Origin: Acidobacteriota bacterium
Lineage (GTDB): Bacteria > Acidobacteriota > Vicinamibacteria > Vicinamibacterales > Vicinamibacteraceae
Direction: 5' to 3'
Assembly (NCBI GenBank): GCA_013695405.1
Contig: JACDAO010000663.1
Location: 1 to 6,106, forward strand
Length of the DNA: 6,106 bases
Part shown: one piece after another, positions 1-4,700 of the stretch
How the letters are laid out: each line of letters starts with the position of its first letter
Position numbering within the stretch: position 1 is the first letter of the stretch
Made by a program: the position numbers and the translations under genes
Notes under the pieces: generated by a model
Told to the model about the DNA's origin: nothing
Databases searched by the model: none
Seen by the model: the letters and a program-made list of their open reading frames with translations, nothing else

Positions 1-1100
1 ACCGTGACAATCGCCAGGCCAACGCCCGAGGCGAGCACGCCGGCACGGATCGAGTCGGCACCGAGGGTCGGACCGACGGTGCGCTCCTCGAGATAGGTCA
101 GGCTGGCCGGCAGCGCCCCCGAACGCAGCGTCAGCGACATGTCCCGCACTTCCTGCTGCGTGAACGAGCCCGAGATGCGGCCCTCGTCGTAGATGCGGCC
201 TTCGATGGTCGCCACGCTCTGGATGCGGCCATCGAGGATGATTGCCAGCGGCTTGCCGATGTTCTGGCTGGTCAGGGCCGCGAACTTGTCCGCGCCTTGG
301 GCGTTGAGCGAGAAACCTACCGCTGGCTGGTTGTTCTCGTCGAGCGAGGGGCGCGCGTTGCGCAGATCACGGCCGGTGATGCCGGCCATCCGCTTGACCA
401 GATAGAACGCCGGCCCGGCCCCGCCTTCGCTCGCGCCTGGCACCACCTGGAGGTCGGCCGGTTCGGTGCCGCCGCGGGCGGCCAGCAGCGCTTCACGGGT
501 CGGCGACGGGCCGTCCTCGACGATCTTGAGCTCGAGCAGCGCGGTCGAGCGGATGATCTCCTTGGCGCGGTTGACGTCGGTGACGCCGGGCATCTGCACC
601 AAGATTTGATCCTCGGTGCCGTGCGGCGCGACGATCGGCTCGGCGACGCCCAGCTCGTTGACCCGCCGCTCGATGGTCTGCAGCGCCTGCGCCACGGTCT
701 CCTGGCGCAGCCGCTTGACCTGCGCGGCCTTGAGCGTGAAGGCGTAGCTGCCGTTCGGGCCCGAGTTGCGGTCGAACAGCGCGCCGACCCACTCGTCGGC
801 AACGCGGCGGACGTCGGCCTCGCGCCCGGCGGGCAGGCCGTCGACGCGGAAGCTGCGGACGTCCTGCGGCGTGACGCCGGCGGTGATGCCCTGCTTGGTC
901 AGCTCCTCGCGCAGCCGTTCGGCGCTCGTCTCGGTCTCGAGCTTGAGCGCGTCGTCGGTCTGCACCCTGAGCACGAGGTGGACGCCGCCCTTGAGGTCGA
1001 GACCGAGCTTGACCTTTTCCCGAGGCGGATAGAAGGCCAGGACGGCCAGGGCGACCACCGCGACGATGGCGACGATCTTCCAGCGCAAGTTGTTCTGCAT
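1..1100 (-). CDS. secD: SecD, protein translocase subunit (C-terminus cut by window edge)
   Basis: SecD is the membrane accessory subunit that works with SecF and YajC on the SecYEG channel. It uses the proton-motive force to help pull exported proteins across the membrane. The visible 366 codons begin MQNNLRWKI, with one N-terminal membrane segment (about residues 7-24). The hallmark GLDLKGGVHL follows at 33-42, then ERRVNELGVAEP (144-155), ILDGRIQSVATI (288-299), SGALPASL (327-334) and EERTVGPTLGADSI (338-351), which lead into the second membrane segment. The frame is still open at position 3, so the remaining membrane helices and probably secF lie to the left. The ATG at 1098-1100 sits 5 nt after the yajC stop and has no good Shine-Dalgarno, suggesting translation coupled to yajC. 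The family assignment is firm from motifs and context. Confidence 0.97.
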   Translation of the reverse strand, partial: MQNNLRWKIVAIVAVVALAVLAFYPPREKVKLGLDLKGGVHLVLRVQTDDALKLETETSAERLREELTKQGITAGVTPQDVRSFRVDGLPAGREADVRRVADEWVGALFDRNSGPNGSYAFTLKAAQVKRLRQETVAQALQTIERRVNELGVAEPIVAPHGTEDQILVQMPGVTDVNRAKEIIRSTALLELKIVEDGPSPTREALLAARGGTEPADLQVVPGASEGGAGPAFYLVKRMAGITGRDLRNARPSLDENNQPAVGFSLNAQGADKFAALTSQNIGKPLAIILDGRIQSVATIEGRIYDEGRISGSFTQQEVRDMSLTLRSGALPASLTYLEERTVGPTLGADSIRAGVLASGVGLAIVT

Positions 1101-1105
1101 GAGGG

Positions 1106-1459
1106 TTACGCGGCGCCCGGGTCAGGCACCACGGGGTCCTGTCCCTGCAGGCCACCGATCGACGCGCGAGCCACGTCGATGCGCACCTGCGGCGCGATCT
1201 GAATCTGGATCTGCTGGTCGCTGAGGCGGGTGATCGTGCCGTAGATGCCGCCGGTGGTGATGACCCGGTCGTTGATCTTGAGGCCGCGCTGGAAGTCGGC
1301 CACTTTCTGCTGACGCCGCTTCATCGGCAACAGCACCATCACGTAGAAGATGCCGAGAATGACCACGAAGGGCAGCAGAGACAGCCACGGACTGGCGTTG
1401 GGATCGGCTGGGGCCGACATGGCCAGCAGGGCACGGACGAACTCGCTCGACGAGATCAT
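1106..1459 (-). CDS. yajC: YajC, Sec translocon accessory protein
   Basis: YajC is a small single-span inner-membrane protein that associates with SecD-SecF and modulates Sec-dependent export. The 117-residue product is close to the usual 85-120. It has a short polar N-terminus and one hydrophobic segment (about residues 27-45, LSLLPFVVILGIFYVMVLL). A basic KRRQQK stretch follows, then the typical cytoplasmic NDRVITTGGIYGTI motif (63-76) and a short beta-rich tail ending PDPGAA. The ATG at 1457-1459 overlaps the tgt stop as ATGA, and no Shine-Dalgarno is visible before it, so translational coupling with tgt is likely. A second in-frame Met (residue 14, 1418-1420) would give a 104-residue protein of more usual YajC form and cannot be excluded. 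The order tgt-yajC-secD is conserved in many bacteria and supports the call. Confidence 0.96.
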   Translation of the reverse strand: MISSSEFVRALLAMSAPADPNASPWLSLLPFVVILGIFYVMVLLPMKRRQQKVADFQRGLKINDRVITTGGIYGTITRLSDQQIQIQIAPQVRIDVARASIGGLQGQDPVVPDPGAA

Positions 1460-2619
1460 GAGGCGTGGGGGGTCCGGGAGAAGTGGCGGTGGAATTTCAG
1501 CCTGAACTGCTCGAACATCCCGAATCCGATAGCCTGTCGGATTCGCTTGAGGGTGTCAAGGTAAAAGACGAGGTTGTGGACGCTGGTCAGCGTGCCGGCG
1601 GTCATCTCCTGGGCCTGGAACAGGTGCCGCAAATAGGCGCGCGAGTGGCCCTGGCAGGTCTCGCACGGACAGCCCTCCTCGATCGGACGATCGTCGCGCG
1701 CGAAGCGGGCGTTGCGCAGGTTGATCGGTCCATCGGGCGTGAAGGCCTGGCCGTTGCGGCCGTTGCGGGTCGGCAGCACGCAGTCGAACAGGTCGATGCC
1801 CCGGGCGACGCACTCGACCAGGTCGTCGGGCATGCCGGTGCCCATCAGGTAGCGCGGCCGATCCTCGGGCAGCAGCGGTGCGGTGAAGCCGACCACGTCG
1901 TACATCACCGCGACCGGCTCGCCCACGCTGAGCCCGCCGATCGCATATGACTCGAAGCCGATCGCCTGTAGCGCTTCCGCGCTGTGCGCCCGCAGGTGCC
2001 GATGGACCCCGCCCTGGACGATGCCGAACTGGGCCTGCCCGGGGGTGCTCACGATGACGCCGGCGACCGGCCCGGCCTGCAGTTCGAGGAACCGGTTGCG
2101 CGCCCGCTGCGCCCAGCGCAGCGTCAGATCGAGCGAGCGGGCGGTCGCTTCCTCGGTGGCCGGGGCGGCCAGGCACTCGTCCAGGACCATCGCGATGTCG
2201 GGCCCGAGTTGGGCCTGGATGTCGACGACCCGCTCGGGCGTGAAGGTGTGCAGCGAGCCGTCGAGGTGCGAGCGGAACCGCGCCCCCTCCTCGGAGATCC
2301 GGACCATCGGCCCGAGGCTGAAGATCTGGTAGCCGCCGCTGTCGGTGAGCATCGGCCCGCTCCAGCCGATGAAGCGGTGCAGGCCGCCGCGCTCGGCAAT
2401 CAGCGCGTCACCGGGACGGAGGTACAGGTGATAGGTGTTGGCCAGCAGGATCTCGGCCCCGGTCGCGCGCAACGCGCGCTGCGTGACCCCGCGGACCGCG
2501 CCGCGGGTCCCGACCGGCATGAACGCGGGCGTCTCGATCGCGCCGTGCGGCGTGGTGATCCGTCCGGTCCGCGCCTGCCCGTCGCGGCCTGTCAGCGTGA
2601 ACGCGAAGGCGCCGGGCAT
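1456..2619 (-). CDS. tgt: Queuine/preQ1 tRNA-guanine transglycosylase (Tgt)
   Basis: Tgt swaps guanine 34 in the anticodon wobble position of GUN tRNAs (Asp, Asn, His, Tyr) for the queuosine precursor preQ1. The 387-residue product has the family's usual length and motifs: ANTYHLYLRPG (60-70), TDSGGYQ with catalytic Asp93, DIAMVLDEC (141-149), FGIVQGG (198-204), YLMGTG (257-262), and GIDLFDCVLPTRNGRNGQAF with nucleophile Asp279. The zinc site is Cys317, Cys319, Cys322 and His348. All of these lie within about 9 residues of the Zymomonas mobilis positions (D102, D280, C318, C320, C323, H349). The ATG at 2617-2619 is the first start after an in-frame TAG (2628-2630) and gives the expected N-terminus. 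No Shine-Dalgarno precedes it. It is the first gene of the minus-strand operon with yajC and secD. A slightly unusual stretch, AGPVAGVIVSTP (about 182-193), precedes the FGIVQGG motif. Confidence 0.98.
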   Translation of the reverse strand: MPGAFAFTLTGRDGQARTGRITTPHGAIETPAFMPVGTRGAVRGVTQRALRATGAEILLANTYHLYLRPGDALIAERGGLHRFIGWSGPMLTDSGGYQIFSLGPMVRISEEGARFRSHLDGSLHTFTPERVVDIQAQLGPDIAMVLDECLAAPATEEATARSLDLTLRWAQRARNRFLELQAGPVAGVIVSTPGQAQFGIVQGGVHRHLRAHSAEALQAIGFESYAIGGLSVGEPVAVMYDVVGFTAPLLPEDRPRYLMGTGMPDDLVECVARGIDLFDCVLPTRNGRNGQAFTPDGPINLRNARFARDDRPIEEGCPCETCQGHSRAYLRHLFQAQEMTAGTLTSVHNLVFYLDTLKRIRQAIGFGMFEQFRLKFHRHFSRTPHAS

Positions 2620-2640
2620 TCGGCTATACTACGGCATCCA
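2620..2640. promoter_or_regulatory. Possible divergent promoter patch between tgt and ddl
   Basis: The 59 bp between the tgt and ddl starts must contain the tgt promoter, since the genes diverge. The plus strand has TATACT at 2625-2630, one mismatch from TATAAT, which would start ddl transcripts near 2637 with a leader of about 42 nt. The overlapping minus-strand hexamer TAGTAT (2631-2626) lies 6 nt before the tgt ATG, so a tgt transcript could begin at or next to its start codon. No convincing -35 box is visible on either strand (the plus-strand position holds CGCGAA). The call therefore rests on the -10 alone plus gene arrangement. Confidence 0.45.
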
Positions 2641-2678
2641 TTCGGCCGATCCCGGCCATCTTCCCGGACATTCCGACC

Positions 2679-3836
2679 TTGAAGAAACTGCGCGTGGGCG
2701 TCATCTATGGTGGCCGCTCGGGCGAGCACGAAGTCTCGGTGGCCTCGGCGGCGGCGGTGATGGCCAACCTGGATCGCGCCCGCTACGAGCCGGTGCCGAT
2801 CCGGATCGAGCGGGACGGACGATGGGCGCTGGCCGACAAGCCGCCGACCGCCGCATCGGCCGCCGACGTGATCGAGCAGACCCGCGCCGACGTCAAGGCG
2901 CTGCGCGCCGGCCGCGAGGTCCACCTGCTGGCGCGCCCCAACGAGGAAACCCTTCTGACCATCGACCGGACGCCCGGCCGCGGCGACGACGAGTCGCGGG
3001 CGGTCGTCACCGGGGTCGGCATCGACGTGATCTTCCCGGTGCTGCACGGTCCGCACGGCGAAGACGGCACGGTCCAGGGCCTGCTGGAACTGGCCAACGT
3101 GCCGTATGTCGGCTGCGGCGTGCTGGCCTCGGCGCTCGGCATGGACAAGGCCGCGATGAAGCTGGCCTTTGCCGCCAGTCACCTGCCGATCTGCCCCTAC
3201 GCGGTGGTCTATCGCCGCGAGGTGCTGACCGAGCCCGCCGCGATCGCCGACGATCTGGCCGGCCGGCTCGGCCTGCCGCTGTTCGTCAAGCCGGCCAATC
3301 TCGGGTCGAGCGTCGGCATCTCGAAGGCCAGGACCCATGACGAACTGGTCACCGCGCTGCGCCTGGCCGCCGACTATGACCGCAAGGTGGTGGTCGAGGC
3401 GGCGGTGCCCAACGCGCGCGAGCTCGAGGTCGCCGTGCTCGGCAACGACGATCCGATTGCCTCAGTGCCCGGCGAGATCGTGCCGTCGCGCGAGTTCTAC
3501 GACTACGACGCCAAGTATCTCGACGGCGGCAGCCGCCTCTGCATCCCGGCCGATCTGCCGCCAGCGGTCGCGGCGCGGCTGCAGGCGATCGCGCTGGCCG
3601 CGTTTCGCGCCGTCGACGGCGCCGGCCTCAGCCGGGTCGACTTCCTGATCGACGGCGAGCGTGGCGAGATCGTGCTCAACGAGATCAACACCATGCCCGG
3701 CTTCACCACCATCAGCATGTACAGCAAGCTGTGGACCGCCTCGGGCATCGCCTATCCCGATCTGGTCGACCGCCTGATCGCGCTGGCGATCGAGCGCCAC
3801 GCCGACAAGCAGCAGCTGCGCGTCTCGGCCTTCTAG
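2679..3836 (+). CDS. ddl: D-alanine--D-alanine ligase (TTG start)
   Basis: This is a cytoplasmic ATP-grasp enzyme joining two D-alanines for the peptidoglycan stem peptide. The 385-residue product matches the longer DdlA-like form. Visible motifs are GGRSGEHEVS (11-20, Glu16 matching E. coli DdlB Glu15), LHGPHGEDGTVQG (122-134), and FVKPANLGSSVGIS (202-214, with the Ser210-Ser211 pair). FYDYDAKY (273-280) ends in Lys279-Tyr280, matching DdlB Lys215-Tyr216. LSRVDF carries Arg319 and Asp321, and NEINTMPGFT carries the Mg ligands Glu335 and Asn337. The retained Tyr280 fits D-Ala-D-Ala rather than D-Ala-D-lactate activity, as an inference. The TTG at 2679 gives the canonical MKKLRVGVIYGG start. 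No better ATG or GTG is close, and no Shine-Dalgarno is evident. It is divergent from tgt and appears to be transcribed alone. Confidence 0.97.
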   Translation: MKKLRVGVIYGGRSGEHEVSVASAAAVMANLDRARYEPVPIRIERDGRWALADKPPTAASAADVIEQTRADVKALRAGREVHLLARPNEETLLTIDRTPGRGDDESRAVVTGVGIDVIFPVLHGPHGEDGTVQGLLELANVPYVGCGVLASALGMDKAAMKLAFAASHLPICPYAVVYRREVLTEPAAIADDLAGRLGLPLFVKPANLGSSVGISKARTHDELVTALRLAADYDRKVVVEAAVPNARELEVAVLGNDDPIASVPGEIVPSREFYDYDAKYLDGGSRLCIPADLPPAVAARLQAIALAAFRAVDGAGLSRVDFLIDGERGEIVLNEINTMPGFTTISMYSKLWTASGIAYPDLVDRLIALAIERHADKQQLRVSAF

Positions 3837-3882
3837 CGCCGCTGCACAGGCCGCGCCTGCCGCGCCTGCCGCCGAGCGGCGC
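3836..3882 (+). terminator. Weak candidate 3' hairpin after ddl
   Basis: An 8-bp perfect inverted repeat starts at the last base of the ddl stop codon: GCGCCGCT (3836-3843) pairs with AGCGGCGC (3875-3882) across a 31-nt loop. The loop contains a direct repeat, CCGCGCCTG twice in tandem (3851-3859, 3860-3868). Only a poor T-rich stretch (TCGTCTTTCTG) follows, so this is not a classic intrinsic terminator. It may stabilise the ddl 3' end or act with Rho. Confidence 0.3.
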
Positions 3883-4098
3883 ACCGCCTCCACTCGTCTT
3901 TCTGTTGCAGGATCGCTTACCTGTATGACGGGTCGGGACCAATCTGGTGCTGCACTGGCGCGCCGATTCGCCGGTCGGAACCAGCTCCAGGCAGGTAAGC
4001 AACTGCCTTTATTTGTCAAGTTGACAAGGCTTCACAGTTGCGCTAGCGGCTTCCAAGAGAGCGACCAGATTTTTTTGACATTGACGCTTGATTTGTGC
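3837..4098. other. Gene-free intergenic region, GC-rich then AT-richer, with nested repeats
   Basis: No credible gene lies between ddl and the promoter at 4099. The left half (to about 4000) is GC-rich and contains an inverted repeat, GCTTACCTG (3915-3923) with CAGGTAAGC (3992-4000). Between those arms is an imperfect direct repeat, GGTCGGGACCA (3931-3941) and GGTCGGAACCA (3973-3983). A short hairpin, AGGCAG (3989-3994) with CTGCCT (4003-4008), precedes TTATTT and could act as a weak plus-strand terminator. The right half is distinctly AT-richer than the rest of the window, with a run of seven T at 4070-4076 and several TTGACA motifs, as expected upstream of a strong promoter. Confidence 0.6.
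4013..4027. promoter_or_regulatory. Perfect 15-bp palindrome TTGTCAA-G-TTGACAA (candidate operator)
   Basis: The two 7-bp arms are exact reverse complements around a single G. Sites of this size and symmetry are typical of dimeric transcription-factor operators. It lies in the AT-richer island about 72 bp upstream of the -35 box at 4099, and its right arm plus following GG (TTGACAAGG, 4021-4029) recurs exactly at 4099-4107, overlapping that -35 box. The cognate regulator cannot be named from sequence. A chance -35-like palindrome is the alternative. Confidence 0.4.
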
Positions 4099-4126
4099 TT
4101 GACAAGGTAATTTTCTCATCCATAAT
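4099..4126 (+). promoter_or_regulatory. Near-consensus sigma70-type promoter for the micropeptide unit
   Basis: The -35 box TTGACA (4099-4104) is perfect, followed by a 16-bp spacer and the -10 box CATAAT (4121-4126), one mismatch from TATAAT. The sequence upstream is AT-rich (4068-4098), resembling an UP element. Transcription would start near 4133 and give a leader of about 87 nt before the ATG at 4220. Further -35-like hexamers at 4021, 4075 and 4081 (TTGACG) lack good -10 partners at 16-18 bp. This is the strongest promoter in the window. Confidence 0.75.
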
Positions 4127-4170
4127 CTACATCTTGTGTGAGGCGAGGTAGCTCAATCCACCTGTAGTGA

Positions 4171-4188
4171 TGTGCCAATACCGGCACA
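4171..4188 (+). other. Hairpin in the leader of micropeptide gene 1
   Basis: TGTGCC (4171-4176) and GGCACA (4183-4188) form a perfect 6-bp stem with loop AATACC, 21 nt before the Shine-Dalgarno at 4209. It is too far upstream to block the ribosome site directly, and no T run follows. It may stabilise the leader RNA. It matches no riboswitch family I recognise. Confidence 0.4.
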
Positions 4189-4219
4189 CGGGGCGAGCGC
4201 CGCCATCCGAGGAGGAAGA

Positions 4220-4300
4220 ATGGCGAAGAAGGCAGCCAAGAAGGCCGCGGCCAAGACGACCGCGAAGAAGGCCACCAAGAAGGCCGCGAAGAAGCGGTAA
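4220..4300 (+). CDS. 26-residue Lys/Ala-rich basic micropeptide (copy 1)
   Basis: The product is a short peptide opening MAKKAAKKAAAK and closing AAKKR: 11 Lys, 1 Arg, 10 Ala, 3 Thr and the initiator Met, with no acidic or aromatic residue. A strong Shine-Dalgarno, GAGGAGGA (4209-4216), ends 3 nt before the ATG, and GGAGG is 4 nt away, which makes translation likely. The composition resembles the repetitive tails of bacterial histone-H1-like proteins such as Hc1 or AlgP, but there is no folded domain. DNA or RNA binding is therefore an inference from charge only. A paralogue lies at 4529. It is the first gene after the promoter at 4099. No named family is recognised. An alternative is that the unit functions mainly as a structured RNA. 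Confidence 0.72.
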   Translation: MAKKAAKKAAAKTTAKKATKKAAKKR

Positions 4301-4528
4301 GGCGCTCGACGCCGCAACCGCACCCGGGTGCCGTCGCTACGGCGCCCGTCAGTTGGACTTGCGGCGGCTGCCAGCAGACCGGTAGCCGCCGGCCATCTCT
4401 CCGGCCGTAACGAACGGCTGTCCTCCTCCGACACTCACGGTGTGATGCGGCGAGACAGCGTTGCGAGCGCACAGCGGGTAGCTGCGAGCGGCCGGCCAGT
4501 AGACCGCCTGTGAAAGGGGGGATACCTC
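4301..4528 (+). other. Hairpin-dense spacer between the two micropeptide genes
   Basis: These 228 nt contain no convincing gene but several strong stems in series. The first is GGCG/CGCC at 4301-4313. Next, arms 4326-4334 and 4339-4347 form 9 bp with one G-U around loop CGCT. Arms 4362-4372 and 4381-4391 form 11 bp with one G-U around AGCAGACC. GCCGT/ACGGC lies at 4404-4418 around AACGA. CACCCGGGTG at 4321-4330 is a palindrome competing with the second stem. None is followed by a T run, so they do not look like intrinsic terminators. The two genes may share one transcript, with the spacer as processing, stability or regulatory RNA. TGCGAGCG occurs twice (4462-4469, 4483-4490), and GCCAGYAGACCG occurs at 4370-4381 and 4495-4506. 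Confidence 0.55.
4362..4391 (+). other. 11-bp stem-loop in the inter-peptide spacer
   Basis: CGGCGGCTGCC (4362-4372) pairs with GGTAGCCGCCG (4381-4391) across an 8-nt loop, with one G-U pair. It is the longest stem between the two small genes and follows the 4326-4347 stem after 14 nt. It has no T tract. A structured RNA element or Rho-independent-like pause is possible, but no known RNA family is recognised. Confidence 0.5.
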
Positions 4529-4612
4529 ATGGCCAAGAAAGCAGCAGTGAAGAAGGCCGCCGCCAAGCCGGCAGCCACGAGCAGCAAGAAGACGTCAGCC
4601 AAGAAGCGCTAG
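4529..4612 (+). CDS. 27-residue Lys/Ala-rich basic micropeptide (copy 2)
   Basis: The product opens MAKKAAVKKAAAKPAA and closes TSAKKR: 9 Lys, 1 Arg, 9 Ala, plus Ser, Thr, one Pro and one Val, with no acidic or aromatic residue. The G-rich site AAAGGGGGG (4513-4521) ends 7 nt before the ATG and can act as a Shine-Dalgarno. The matching start (MAKKAA), matching end (AKKR) and matching length mark it as a paralogue of the peptide at 4220. The sequence just after both stops is also alike (GGCGCTCG and GCGCTCGG), which points to duplication. The KPAA-type pattern recalls histone-H1-like tails. Function is not known, and nucleic-acid binding is only inferred from charge. A strong terminator follows 34 nt after the stop. 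Confidence 0.72.
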   Translation: MAKKAAVKKAAAKPAATSSKKTSAKKR

Positions 4613-4622
4613 GCGCTCGGCG

Positions 4623-4645
4623 GCGGTGTCGCCGGTTCACACCGC
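4623..4645 (+). other. Hairpin directly before the terminator
   Basis: GCGGTGT (4623-4629) and ACACCGC (4639-4645) form a perfect 7-bp stem with a 9-nt loop. It abuts the terminator hairpin with a one-base gap. It may stack on it and protect the 3' end of the micropeptide transcript. Confidence 0.45.
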
Positions 4646-4646
4646 A

Positions 4647-4672
4647 GGGGCGCGACGGTCGCGCCCCTTTTT
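4647..4672 (+). terminator. Strong intrinsic terminator of the micropeptide unit
   Basis: GGGGCGCG (4647-4654) pairs with CGCGCCCC (4660-4667) around loop ACGGT, and TTTTT follows at 4668-4672. This is a textbook Rho-independent terminator on the plus strand. On the minus strand the hairpin is not followed by T residues, so it should not terminate the convergent gene at 4701. Confidence 0.9.
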
Positions 4673-4700
4673 CATGTCCGTCCCACCGGACCGCGGCGCC

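Noticed and set aside
4070..4076. Run of seven T as an intrinsic terminator
   Set aside because: No stable GC-rich stem directly precedes it. It fits better as part of the AT-rich region upstream of the promoter.
3925..4110. A 61-codon plus-strand frame after ddl
   Set aside because: It has no Shine-Dalgarno and no recognisable motif. It crosses the palindrome and the AT-rich promoter island and ends inside the promoter spacer region.
4147..4157. GGTAGCTCAAT, resembling a tRNA D-arm
   Set aside because: No acceptor stem, anticodon arm or T-arm can be found around it at tRNA spacing.
4116..4472. Minus-strand frames (also 4153-4434) encoding Phe/Ala-rich hydrophobic stretches that look like membrane helices
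   Set aside because: They are the antisense of the Lys-rich micropeptide codons: AAG read backwards gives CTT and, in shifted frames, TTC or TCT, which creates false hydrophobic runs. No ribosome site or family match supports them.
4220..4612. Reading the Lys/Ala region as a degraded larger histone-H1-like gene
   Set aside because: Each copy has its own start, stop and ribosome site. The spacer contains stops and stem-loops instead of continuing Lys/Ala codons, so two separate short genes fit better.
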